The notes beneath the pieces are model-generated. The model had not been told where the DNA came from. It searched no databases and saw only the letters and a program-made list of their open reading frames with translations. From Candidatus Neomicrothrix sp. UBA7388 (GTDB taxonomy: Bacteria; Actinomycetota; Acidimicrobiia; Acidimicrobiales; Poriferisodalaceae): a stretch of DNA of 16,480 nt. The stretch covers positions 1 to 16,480 of the forward strand of contig DKNM01000064.1 of assembly GCA_002470695.1 (NCBI GenBank). The letters run 5' to 3'. The position numbers and the translations under genes are program-made. Numbering within the stretch: the first letter of the stretch is position 1; each line of letters opens with the position of its first letter. Positions 1 through 6,606 of the stretch are shown piece after piece.

Positions 1-1
1 A

Positions 2-892
2 GGCGTAATTGGTCGCATGGGGCTCGAATACGAGCATCTGCGTAGCATTAACCCTCGACTCATCATGGTCTCTACCTCTCTGATGGGCCAGACCGGCCCT
101 ATCAGAGAAATTTCTGGGTTTGGTAGTATCGGGGCAGCCGTCGCTGGATTTTTCCCCTTCGGTGGCTGGCCTGATCGACAGCCGTGTGGCCCTTATGGCG
201 CATACTCGGACTACATCTCTCCACGCCTAACTCTGTCGGTAGTCCTTGCGGCGCTGGAACACAGAAGGAGCACTGGTCTAGGTCAGCATGTTGACTATTC
301 GCAGATGGAAGCCGCAGCTCAATTGTTGAGCCCTGCTTTCTTGAATGATGAAATAAACGGCGTCGAAGGGACGCGGATTGGCAACGCAGACGTTAATTAT
401 GTTCCTCATGGCGTTTACCGTGTGGTGGGCGAAGATAATTGGCTCGCCATTGCTTGCGAAGAAGATTTTCAGTGGGTCTCACTAAGTCGGGTGATAGGAG
501 CTCATCACTTGTCTTCTCTCGGTGTTGACGAACGTCGGGAAAGAGAATCGGAGATCGATGAGCTGATTTCGAGTTGGGCAAAAAATATTGATGGTGGAGT
601 AGCGGAAGTAGAACTCCAGTCACTTGGCGTTCCTGCTCACCGAGTTCTCTTTGCTCCTGAAGTCGCGCTGGACCCTCAACTTGCTCACAGAAAAGCTTTT
701 AGTGAAGTTAGTCATCCACGTCACGGTGCGGTGTGGATCGAAGATTCAGCTATCCACTTGTCTCGAACCCCAGGATATGCGCGCGTTGCAGCTCCACCAG
801 CTGGCGAGCATCTATTCGAAGTGCTCACAGAAATACTAGGTCGCAGCGCAGACGAAGCGGCTGATCTGATTGCGACCGGCATTTTTCGGTAA
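2..892 (+). CDS. CaiB/BaiF family III CoA-transferase, 3' part
   Basis: Family III enzymes move CoA between carboxylic acids through aspartyl-CoA intermediates in the cytoplasm. The reading frame is open from base 2, giving GVIGRMGLEYEHLR, which matches the usual CaiB/BaiF stretch after 'VENFSPG'. The gene therefore starts upstream of the window and the ATG at 17 is internal. About 296 residues are present. The segment GPYGAYSDYISPRL carries the Asp (bases 209-211) that lines up with the nucleophile Asp169 of formyl-CoA transferase; LNPRxIMxS and QTGP motifs precede it and GQHVDYSQMEA follows. The stop is 11 bases before an MDMPI-like gene and a cupin follows, so the three probably form one operon. 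The acid substrate cannot be told from sequence. It differs clearly from the CoA-transferase at the right edge, so the two are not a recent duplication. Confidence 0.93.
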   Translation, partial: GVIGRMGLEYEHLRSINPRLIMVSTSLMGQTGPIREISGFGSIGAAVAGFFPFGGWPDRQPCGPYGAYSDYISPRLTLSVVLAALEHRRSTGLGQHVDYSQMEAAAQLLSPAFLNDEINGVEGTRIGNADVNYVPHGVYRVVGEDNWLAIACEEDFQWVSLSRVIGAHHLSSLGVDERRERESEIDELISSWAKNIDGGVAEVELQSLGVPAHRVLFAPEVALDPQLAHRKAFSEVSHPRHGAVWIEDSAIHLSRTPGYARVAAPPAGEHLFEVLTEILGRSADEAADLIATGIFR

Positions 893-903
893 TCGGCGAC
901 GTT

Positions 904-1662
904 TTGGCAGATAATGGAACAGTGGATCCCGAGATGTATCAACCGGCATTCGATGATGCCGTTAACCGAATTTTAGAACTTGCATCCGGGGATCTGGGCA
1001 GGTCGATCCCTCATATTCCTGATTGGACTGCTGAGTCGGCCGTTACCCATGTCGGCCTCGTATTTTCCTTCGTTCAGAAATCGATCTCTCAAGGGTCTGC
1101 CCTTTCCGATCAGGGAGTTGCAGGATGGGCCAACGACACAGCTAATCAGCCGGACTCGGTGAACCTGTCGACGTGGTTTGAAGGTGTTGCCGGCGAGTTG
1201 AGAGAGACGATATGGAAACACAGCCCGGAAGAAACTGTATGGACCTCCAGTCGGACATTTGGTACCGCAAAGTTCTGGATGCGTCGAATGACTCAGGAAG
1301 CTGCGATGCACCGATGGGATATCGAGTCAGCGTATCAAGAACCCAAAGGGATAGAGCCGCGTCTAGCGGTTGATGGAATCGATGAGTTTTACGGATTTTT
1401 CGTTAGTGAAAGACTGCCAGCAGTATTTGCTGGAAACGGAACGTTGCACTTGCATGCCGTCGACGTAGATGGTGAATGGATGATCACCCGGAACAGTGAC
1501 GGCATTGACGTAGATCATTCGCATGGCAAGGGAGATGTGGCAGCGCGAGGGACAGCTAGTAATTTGTTGCTCTTCGTGTGGCGAAGGCAGGGCTATGACG
1601 TCCTAGAGACGTTCGGTGATACATCTTTGTTAGAGGAACATCAGCGTCTATTGCAGATTTAG
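904..1662 (+). CDS. maleylpyruvate isomerase-family (MDMPI/DinB-like) protein
   Basis: The 252-residue product resembles actinobacterial mycothiol-dependent maleylpyruvate isomerase family proteins: an N-terminal DinB-like four-helix bundle followed by a smaller C-terminal domain. The early signature IPDWTAESAVTHVG supplies His49. A later ExxxH (Glu132, His136, in QEAAMHRWD) supplies the other two ligands of the family's His/Glu/His metal site. Mycothiol is an actinobacterial thiol, which supports the host assignment. Many members of this family have unknown substrates and are not true maleylpyruvate isomerases. The frame opens with TTG at 904, without a good Shine-Dalgarno. GTG at 922 or ATG at 934 (MYQPAFDDAV) is equally plausible and the ATG fits the family's usual N-terminus better. 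It follows the CoA-transferase by 11 bases and precedes a cupin, suggesting an operon. Confidence 0.85.
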   Translation: MADNGTVDPEMYQPAFDDAVNRILELASGDLGRSIPHIPDWTAESAVTHVGLVFSFVQKSISQGSALSDQGVAGWANDTANQPDSVNLSTWFEGVAGELRETIWKHSPEETVWTSSRTFGTAKFWMRRMTQEAAMHRWDIESAYQEPKGIEPRLAVDGIDEFYGFFVSERLPAVFAGNGTLHLHAVDVDGEWMITRNSDGIDVDHSHGKGDVAARGTASNLLLFVWRRQGYDVLETFGDTSLLEEHQRLLQI

Positions 1663-1691
1663 AACCCAATGTTGTGATCAACTAGGCCTTT

Positions 1692-1697
1692 GGAGGA
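1692..1697 (+). promoter_or_regulatory. Shine-Dalgarno of the cupin gene
   Basis: GGAGGA lies seven bases before the ATG at 1705. It is among the best ribosome binding sites in the window and decides between the TTG at 1690 and the ATG at 1705. Confidence 0.8.
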
Positions 1698-1704
1698 AAG
1701 AAAT

Positions 1705-2100
1705 ATGAAATCGACGACAATGACTGAATTGTTATGTCAACAGTTGGACGATGCTGAGTTCGGTAAGACTGGGCGCAGATCATTCTTCGAATATCGAGAC
1801 ACTGGCCTGAGCAAACTTACCGATGGGGAGTATCGCGCTCAGGTCATGCGTGCGACAGATGTGATGGAAACGACGGGATGGCACTTCCACGAGTGCGACC
1901 TTCAATTCGTCTACGTGTTGAACGGGTGGGTGGATCTTGAGTTCGAAGACGGCCGGTCCGAGAGGGTTTCCGCAGGCGCAGCATTGTCGATTCCGCCGGG
2001 AATGGTCCACAACGAAACAGGGTGTTCGTCGGACTTCGAAGCACTCGAGGTAGTTGCCCCCGCTGAGATGCAAACTGTTCCCTGCGACCCGCCCGCCTGA
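1705..2100 (+). CDS. small single-domain cupin protein
   Basis: The product is 131 residues with one cupin barrel. Motif 1 is WHFHECDLQFVYVLNG, with His60 and His62. The usual metal-binding Glu is Gln67, a variant I recall as common in this cupin subgroup. Motif 2 is GAALSIPPGMVHN, with His102. Cupins of this kind bind a metal and act as dioxygenases, isomerases or sensors; the exact reaction cannot be read here. The start is the ATG at 1705 because GGAGGA at 1692-1697 sits seven bases upstream; the in-frame TTG at 1690 overlaps that site and would be a false start. It is last in the operon with the CoA-transferase and MDMPI-like genes. Its TGA directly abuts the stop of the convergent aminotransferase, leaving no room for a separate terminator. 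Confidence 0.88.
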   Translation: MKSTTMTELLCQQLDDAEFGKTGRRSFFEYRDTGLSKLTDGEYRAQVMRATDVMETTGWHFHECDLQFVYVLNGWVDLEFEDGRSERVSAGAALSIPPGMVHNETGCSSDFEALEVVAPAEMQTVPCDPPA

Positions 2101-3369
2101 TTAGCTGACTTGGGAAACTGCGGTATCGATTGCTTGCCGCGTAGTGGTCACCATTTCATCAATGTGACCTTCTTCCACCGTAAAAGGCGGTCCAAACATA
2201 ACTGCGTCTTCGAAAATGCCGGAGCCGCTCGGGTAAATCCAAACACCCTTTTCCAGAGCAATGGAGCTCACCAATTCACCAAAAGCACTCGACCGTGGAA
2301 ATGGTTCACCCGTTTCTCGGTTCGCCACCAAGCCAATCCCTTGTAACAGCCCAAGTCCCCTGACGTCATCAACATTTGGGTGGTCGCTGAATTCCTCGTT
2401 TAGTCGCTCTCGAAGTAATTGGCCCATGGAGTCTGCTCTGGAAACTAAGTCCTCTTCACGCACTATTTCCAGCACTTTCCCAGCTACAGCGCAGCACATG
2501 TCGTGGCCAGCAAAGGTATAAAACATAAGAGCTAAATCACTGTTGCCTATGGGCTCCACTACACCGGGACGGCAATAAACGCCTCCAATTGGCACGTAGC
2601 CGCCGCCGAGTCCTTTGCCCGCTGCGATTATGTCGGGCGTAAAATTTAAAGCTGCGTGACCCATAGCAGTGCCCAGACGACCGAAGCCGGTCATAACTTC
2701 ATCAGCGATAAGCAGAATCTCGTTTTTAGCGCATATTTCTGCAATTCTCGGCCAATAGTCGGGCGGCGGGACATAGGCCCCTGCAGCTGCACCGATAACT
2801 GGTTCGCCAATGAAGGCACTAATTGTTTCGGGTCCCTCTATCTCGATTACTTTCTCAAGCTGCTCAGGGTCGTAATGACTCGTTTTGGGCATCGTAATTA
2901 AGGCCTTCTCAAGTCCCTTTCTCCTCCTGTCGTGAGTGCCTGCTGACAAAGCGCCGAGCGTTGCGCCGTGATAGGAAATGTCGCGTCCAATAACTTTGAA
3001 CCGTTCCGGTCGTCCCGATGCAACGTGATGCAGCTGAGCTACCCGGATAGCGGCGTCCACTGATTCTGAACCGCCGCTGACAAACACGCATCTCCATGAC
3101 GGATCGGGAAGCCAGTTGTCTGAGACTTCCTCAACTAGCGCAACTCTTGCTTCAGTTGCGAAGACAGGAACTACGTAATCGAGGCGACTTAACGCCTCCG
3201 CCGCCACTTGTGCGATCTCTGGCCGACCGTGCCCGATATTGGTAACTATCGCCCCGCCACCAGCATCAAGAAATCGAGCCCCCTCTGAAGTATGTAACCA
3301 AACCCCTTCGGCTTTGGTAACCATCGTGGGACTAGTTCCTGGCACTAAGGGAAAACGCGTCGTATCCAT
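2101..3369 (-). CDS. class III PLP-dependent aminotransferase
   Basis: The 422-residue enzyme is a full-length fold-type I, class III aminotransferase (the family of GABA, beta-alanine, taurine and omega-amino acid transaminases). Visible signatures are SGGSESVDAAIR at about 98-109 (PLP phosphate binding), SYHGATLGA at 132-140, LIADEVMTGFGR at 220-231 with Asp223 for the pyridine nitrogen, and AAGKGLGGGYVPIGG with Lys252 as the Schiff-base lysine. It transfers an amino group to a keto acid in the cytosol; the donor is not predictable. It is a single-gene unit, convergent with the cupin (stops adjacent) and divergent from a small membrane protein with only 35 bases between starts. There is no clear Shine-Dalgarno. 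TATTGT sits six bases before the ATG, so the mRNA may be leaderless. No other start fits better. Confidence 0.95.
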   Translation of the reverse strand: MDTTRFPLVPGTSPTMVTKAEGVWLHTSEGARFLDAGGGAIVTNIGHGRPEIAQVAAEALSRLDYVVPVFATEARVALVEEVSDNWLPDPSWRCVFVSGGSESVDAAIRVAQLHHVASGRPERFKVIGRDISYHGATLGALSAGTHDRRRKGLEKALITMPKTSHYDPEQLEKVIEIEGPETISAFIGEPVIGAAAGAYVPPPDYWPRIAEICAKNEILLIADEVMTGFGRLGTAMGHAALNFTPDIIAAGKGLGGGYVPIGGVYCRPGVVEPIGNSDLALMFYTFAGHDMCCAVAGKVLEIVREEDLVSRADSMGQLLRERLNEEFSDHPNVDDVRGLGLLQGIGLVANRETGEPFPRSSAFGELVSSIALEKGVWIYPSGSGIFEDAVMFGPPFTVEEGHIDEMVTTTRQAIDTAVSQVS

Positions 3370-3375
3370 GCCTAA

Positions 3376-3381
3376 ACAATA
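3376..3381 (-). promoter_or_regulatory. possible -10 element for leaderless aminotransferase mRNA
   Basis: On the minus strand TATTGT lies six bases before the aminotransferase ATG, the spacing expected for an actinobacterial leaderless transcript (TANNNT then the start codon). I see no convincing -35. The same CTATTGTT string occurs just upstream of the oxidoreductase start at 4170. Confidence 0.3.
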
Positions 3382-3404
3382 GGGCCATCCCAGCCTTCGG
3401 GGGA

Positions 3405-3581
3405 ATGTCGTGGTTCACTAAGGTTGTGCGTTACTTAACTCGTCCTCTTGTAGCGGCCTTGGTGGCTTTATTTATTTTGGCTAATGGTGGGGGACTGCTA
3501 GAGCTAGCTATTGGGGCGGTTTTGTTTCTTCTCATTGACCTAGGTTCGCGTTACGTCGTTCGGCGGGTTAGTCGTAACTAA
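3405..3581 (+). CDS. small two-helix membrane protein, unknown function
   Basis: This 58-codon frame begins with ATG at 3405 and ends with TAA at 3581. It encodes a basic N-terminus (MSWFTKVVRYLTR), a hydrophobic segment of about 15 residues (PLVAALVALFILANG), a short GGG turn, a second hydrophobic segment (LLELAIGAVLFLLIDLG) and a basic tail (SRYVVRRVSRN). That is a helical hairpin with both ends probably cytoplasmic by the positive-inside rule. A run of G stands close before the ATG, a poor but possible ribosome binding site. It lies 35 bases from the divergent aminotransferase start and 23 bases before the next gene, filling a gap otherwise empty. I do not recognise a family. Coding support comes from the orderly hydrophobic and charge pattern, not homology. 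Confidence 0.65.
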   Translation: MSWFTKVVRYLTRPLVAALVALFILANGGGLLELAIGAVLFLLIDLGSRYVVRRVSRN

Positions 3582-3604
3582 ATTTCGGCCCGAAGGACTT
3601 GGGA

Positions 3605-4084
3605 ATGACACTTGATCAGATAGCAAACTGGGCGCAAATTGTCGAAGCTGTGATCCTTTCACTTTCGATTGTGTTCATCGGTGCGGAAGCCCGACAGACG
3701 CTTCAGCACAGTCGGACACAGTTTGGGCACGGGCTTACCGACCGTCTCTACGATCGGTACTTTGCTATTTCACGAGATCCAAATTTCAGTCAGTTTCTCG
3801 TCAAAGACTGGTCAAGTGGTGAGCTGAGTGCCGAAGAAAACTTTCGGGCGCTCAATCTTCTAGGCGCAGACTTAATAGACCTATTCGATACATACGATGC
3901 GTGGAAAGAAGGACTAGTCGGTCGAGTCCACGTAGACATGAGAATGCAACTCATCAAACTCGGAGCTTTCTTGTCTCCGGTAGGTCGTTCCACCTGGGAT
4001 CATTGGAAAATAACTCGTGACGAAGAATTCCAAATCTGGTTCGAAACAGAGGTGTATGGATCTCCGCTTTCGCCCGACGCGTGA
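3605..4084 (+). CDS. membrane-anchored protein of unknown function
   Basis: The product is 159 residues. Residues about 6-26 (IANWAQIVEAVILSLSIVFIG) form one probable membrane helix, followed by EARQTLQHSRTQFG and a predicted helical cytoplasmic domain rich in aromatic and acidic residues, ending in WDHWKITRDEEFQIWFETEV. The layout resembles a widespread but uncharacterised group of bacterial proteins with an N-terminal helix followed by an 'xxxRQT' stretch and a C-terminal Trp-rich helix pair; this is recollection and no function is known to me. The start is placed at ATG 3605, because AAGGA at 3593-3597 is seven bases upstream, rather than the TTG at 3599. It lies 23 bases after the 58-residue membrane protein, so the two may be co-transcribed. 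Confidence 0.8.
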   Translation: MTLDQIANWAQIVEAVILSLSIVFIGAEARQTLQHSRTQFGHGLTDRLYDRYFAISRDPNFSQFLVKDWSSGELSAEENFRALNLLGADLIDLFDTYDAWKEGLVGRVHVDMRMQLIKLGAFLSPVGRSTWDHWKITRDEEFQIWFETEVYGSPLSPDA

Positions 4085-4124
4085 TTCGAGACGACCCTCG
4101 CGAACAACCCTTTGTTTGGGGATA

Positions 4125-4134
4125 CTGGCGCCAG
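4125..4134. repeat. perfect 10-bp palindrome CTGGCGCCAG
   Basis: CTGGCGCCAG is its own reverse complement. It lies in the 85-base gap between the membrane-anchored protein and the oxidoreductase, 35 bases before the ATG at 4170. The position would suit an operator, but a single short palindrome can occur by chance. Confidence 0.35.
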
Positions 4135-4156
4135 CGCATGCGGCTAGATAATCACC

Positions 4157-4162
4157 TATTGT
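4157..4162 (+). promoter_or_regulatory. possible -10 element for the quinone oxidoreductase gene
   Basis: TATTGT lies seven bases before the ATG at 4170 and there is no Shine-Dalgarno, so a leaderless transcript is possible. An alternative -10-like GATAAT lies at 4147-4152. No clear -35 is visible for either. Confidence 0.25.
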
Positions 4163-4169
4163 TGTAGCC

Positions 4170-5144
4170 ATGCGCGCAGTCTTGTGTAAACAGTTTGGTC
4201 CTCCCGAAGATTTAGTTATAGATGAAGTAGCTGATCCAACACCCGGTCCAGGGGAGGTGCTGATAGAAGTTAAGGCTGCGCCAGTTACGTTTCCCGACAC
4301 TCTCATGTTGGAGGATAAGTACCAGTTCAAAGCTGATCTGCCATATATCCCCGGGGGAGAAGTGGCGGGCACTGTTACCGCCATTGGCGCGGATGTTACT
4401 GGGATCGAGGTCGGAGAACGCGTTGTCTCGGGTCTTGGCGCCGTGGGTGGCTACGCGGAATTTGCTGTAGCGAAAGAAAATGCCGTTCGAAAGCTTCCAG
4501 ACGGCGTAGGTTTTGCCGAGTCGACCGGTTTGTTGTACGCCCATGGAACCACTTATTACGGTTTAAAGGAAAGAGCCGATCTCCAACCAGGGGAATCCCT
4601 TTTGGTGCTCGGAGCTGGAGGTCATGTAGGCCTATCGGCGGTTGAAATCGGAAAACTTATGGGCGCACGGGTTATTGCAGCGGCCTCAAGTGAAGAAAAA
4701 CTTGACCTGTGCAGGAAGCGCGGCGCTGATGAGACCATTAACTACTCCGAAGAAAGCTTGAAAGACAGAGCGAAAGAACTCACCAATGGTGAAGGGGTAA
4801 ATGTTATTTACGACGTCGTTGGCGGTGATTACGCCGAACAAGCGCTGCGAGCTATCGCTTGGGAAGGTCGATTTCTGGTAATCGGTTTTACCGCAGGTAT
4901 ACCCGCTATACCGCTGAATCTAACCCTGCTTAAAAGTTGCCAGATTGTCGGAGTCTTTTATGGCGCAATGACATCGCGAGACCCGAAATTGGCCAATGAG
5001 ATCGCTGAAGATCTTCTTGGTTGGGTAGCTAACGGGGATCTCAAACCGCATATTTCAGCCACCTACGGTTTGGACGGTGCGGCCGGCGCTTTACGAAACC
5101 TCATGGACAGAAAGTCTGTTGGTAAAATAGTTATAGAACCCTAG
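4170..5144 (+). CDS. zinc-free MDR oxidoreductase, NADPH:quinone reductase family
   Basis: The 324-residue product is a complete medium-chain dehydrogenase/reductase of the quinone oxidoreductase branch. The N-terminal GroES-like domain (MRAVLCKQFGPPEDL, PGPGEVLIEVKAAPVTFPD, IPGGEVAGTVTAIG) lacks the GHE motif and zinc-ligand cysteines of alcohol dehydrogenases. The NAD(P)-binding Rossmann motif is VLGAGGHVG at 146-154, with AAASSEEKLDLCRKRGADETINY following. The C-terminus ends VGKIVIEP, as is usual. It probably reduces an enone, quinone or acryloyl-type substrate with NADPH in the cytosol; the substrate is unknown. The ATG at 4170 has no Shine-Dalgarno. It runs convergently into the thioesterase-like gene with 27 bases between stops and no recognisable terminator. 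Confidence 0.94.
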   Translation: MRAVLCKQFGPPEDLVIDEVADPTPGPGEVLIEVKAAPVTFPDTLMLEDKYQFKADLPYIPGGEVAGTVTAIGADVTGIEVGERVVSGLGAVGGYAEFAVAKENAVRKLPDGVGFAESTGLLYAHGTTYYGLKERADLQPGESLLVLGAGGHVGLSAVEIGKLMGARVIAAASSEEKLDLCRKRGADETINYSEESLKDRAKELTNGEGVNVIYDVVGGDYAEQALRAIAWEGRFLVIGFTAGIPAIPLNLTLLKSCQIVGVFYGAMTSRDPKLANEIAEDLLGWVANGDLKPHISATYGLDGAAGALRNLMDRKSVGKIVIEP

Positions 5145-5171
5145 GTGCCTTCTGCGGTGGGTCGTTAACTT

Positions 5172-5516
5172 TTACCCGACGATGAAACGTTGGTGTGTTC
5201 CTTCGGAAACTAAGACTTCGCCGTGTCTAACCCGAATATCAAAAACGAGCCGTTTGCGGTCGATTTCTGATATTTGCGCTTCCACTTTTACTTCTTCGCC
5301 CGATGCCACGGCCGCCGCGTGGCTGACGCAAATATGGATTCCGACTGTTGTCTTGCCGTCCTCAAGGTGAGCTTGTACCCCTAATAGGCAGGTGGCCTCT
5401 ATCAAACGCACCATATCTGGTGTCGAAAGGACTTTGTTTGGTAAATGAGGTGGCGACATCTCATCCGTGACGAGAACTAAATCACTGAATACTTGGCCTT
5501 CTTTGATTTCACTCAT
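5172..5516 (-). CDS. FlK-like hotdog-fold thioesterase
   Basis: The protein belongs to the hotdog thioesterases typified by fluoroacetyl-CoA thioesterase FlK. From the ATG at 5516 it is 114 residues. VLSTPDMVRLIEATC and TTVGIHICVSHAA match the family's active-site segments. By my recollection of FlK numbering, its Thr42, Glu50, Gly69 and His76 correspond to the Thr, Glu, Gly and second His here, so the catalytic set looks intact. A RFIV end is typical. The frame also opens at TTG 5555, adding 13 residues. I prefer ATG 5516 because MSEIKEGQVFSDLVLVT matches the family's normal N-terminus, though neither start has a good Shine-Dalgarno. It is last in the minus-strand operon with the acyl-CoA dehydrogenase and beta-hydroxyacid dehydrogenase genes and probably hydrolyses or scavenges one of their acyl-CoA intermediates. 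Fluoroacetate itself is an unlikely substrate. Confidence 0.85.
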   Translation of the reverse strand: MSEIKEGQVFSDLVLVTDEMSPPHLPNKVLSTPDMVRLIEATCLLGVQAHLEDGKTTVGIHICVSHAAAVASGEEVKVEAQISEIDRKRLVFDIRVRHGEVLVSEGTHQRFIVG

Positions 5517-5570
5517 AGGGGTGAGGCTAGTGCCCGCCGGGATTCTTAGATTCAATAAATAGTGTCAGGA

Positions 5571-5593
5571 CCTTGACGGGCCTGAAATCAAGG
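5571..5593. repeat. short inverted repeat between two operon genes
   Basis: CCTTGA at 5571-5576 and TCAAGG at 5588-5593 form six-base arms around an 11-base loop, in the gap between the acyl-CoA dehydrogenase stop and the thioesterase start. A competing TCAGG/CCTGA pairing overlaps it. There is no following T-run on the minus strand, so it is not a convincing terminator. Confidence 0.25.
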
Positions 5594-5607
5594 GGAAAGC
5601 GAAAGGC

Positions 5608-6606
5608 TCACTTGTTGGTCAGGAGCTGCAAATGATTTTTCTTGATTTGTATTGTTTGCCCTTGGACGAGAAGAAACAGGGCTTCTCGGGCTAATCGTTG
5701 TGCTTGCTGTTCGATCGTCATAGCGGAACCGCCCACCTGCGCTACAAGTGCAGCTGCTGAACGAACACAGAGTTCTCCTACAACAGCACGCGCTAGTGGC
5801 AACTCTTCGCTCGTGGCGGAGTCGAGGTGCTCTCGGGCTTCGACTAGTTGTTCTTCGAAAGGGCTGGACCCTAGAAGGCGAATTGAACGGGCAGCCACTC
5901 CAAGTGGATTGGAGCCATTGGCTCTAAGGCCTGTCTTGTAGCGCTCCGCCCAGCTCTCAAAAGTTTCGATGGCCGTCACAGTCGCTTCTGGGACATAGTG
6001 TCGCGTAAAGGTAAGTTCTGCTGTTGTCGCCGAGTCCACTGCGGCGAGCGATAGACGCTTACTTGATAGGCTCTCGCTTTCCCTAGCATCGATCATCGCC
6101 CAAATAATCAGATCTTCGTAACGCGCTGCTGTTAGAACAACATCAATATGTCCCCAACCCGTCACAAACGGTGCTGAGCCGGAGAGAAGCCAATTATCAC
6201 CATCGGGCTCCGCTAGCAGCATTGGGGCACCTGGGCGATTCAAATGCGCAAACGCCACTCCGCCTCTTGCTTCCCCCGTGGCTAGAGCACGGCCCCACCT
6301 TTCCCTCATTGGGCCTGTAGTCTCCGCCGCTGCTTTGCTCGGCCCCGCGTGTTGAGCCCAAACGAAACTTGTCGTGAGGCACCCTCCCGACAAAGCTTCG
6401 ATAATTGCCCACTGAGTCTTCGGTGACGCGTCAAGGCCACCTAACTCGACAGGAGAAAATATTCCGTATAGCTCTGACTCCCGGAGGAGGTCGAGCTGTT
6501 GACTGGGAACTTCGCCGGCTCGATCGGTCTCGAGAGCATTTGGAAACAAGTGTTCGTCGGCCAAACTGACTGCTCGCTCAATCAGATCACTGTTTATCTC
6601 TTTCAT
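5608..6606 (-). CDS. short acyl-CoA dehydrogenase homologue, catalytic Glu apparently absent
   Basis: At 332 residues it is shorter than the usual 380-390 of the family, but begins and ends like a whole protein. The N-terminal helical domain (LLRESELYGIFSPVELGGL, 40-58), the beta-domain flavin region (WLLSGSAPFVTGWGHID, 139-155) and the C-terminal helices (VAQVGGSAMTIEQQAQRLAREALFL) are recognisable. The segment that normally reads YEGT, with the catalytic Glu, aligns with VQGQT here (Gln315), and the Ser/Thr-rich FAD-contact motif TEPxxGSD is replaced by AHLNRPGAP. It may therefore be a non-dehydrogenating flavoprotein, for instance hydroxylase-like, or an inactive partner. Its ATG overlaps the upstream dehydrogenase stop by four bases (ATGA), so translation is coupled. 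The flavin and the reaction remain inference. Confidence 0.85.
   Translation of the reverse strand: MKEINSDLIERAVSLADEHLFPNALETDRAGEVPSQQLDLLRESELYGIFSPVELGGLDASPKTQWAIIEALSGGCLTTSFVWAQHAGPSKAAAETTGPMRERWGRALATGEARGGVAFAHLNRPGAPMLLAEPDGDNWLLSGSAPFVTGWGHIDVVLTAARYEDLIIWAMIDARESESLSSKRLSLAAVDSATTAELTFTRHYVPEATVTAIETFESWAERYKTGLRANGSNPLGVAARSIRLLGSSPFEEQLVEAREHLDSATSEELPLARAVVGELCVRSAAALVAQVGGSAMTIEQQAQRLAREALFLLVQGQTIQIKKNHLQLLTNK

Noticed and set aside
2..892. The two CoA-transferases at the window edges as duplicated flanks of a mobile segment
   Set aside because: The left and right proteins differ clearly around the catalytic Asp and elsewhere, and there are no terminal repeats, integrase or transposase.
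3914..4384. A 156-codon minus-strand frame spanning two plus-strand genes and their gap
   Set aside because: It is antisense to the ends of two well-supported genes, is rich in Ser, Gly and Arg with no recognisable motif, and lacks a ribosome binding site.
5565..5593. Candidate terminator hairpin in the dehydrogenase/thioesterase operon
   Set aside because: The stem is short with an 11-base loop and no T-run follows on the minus strand; it would also cut off the last gene of the operon.
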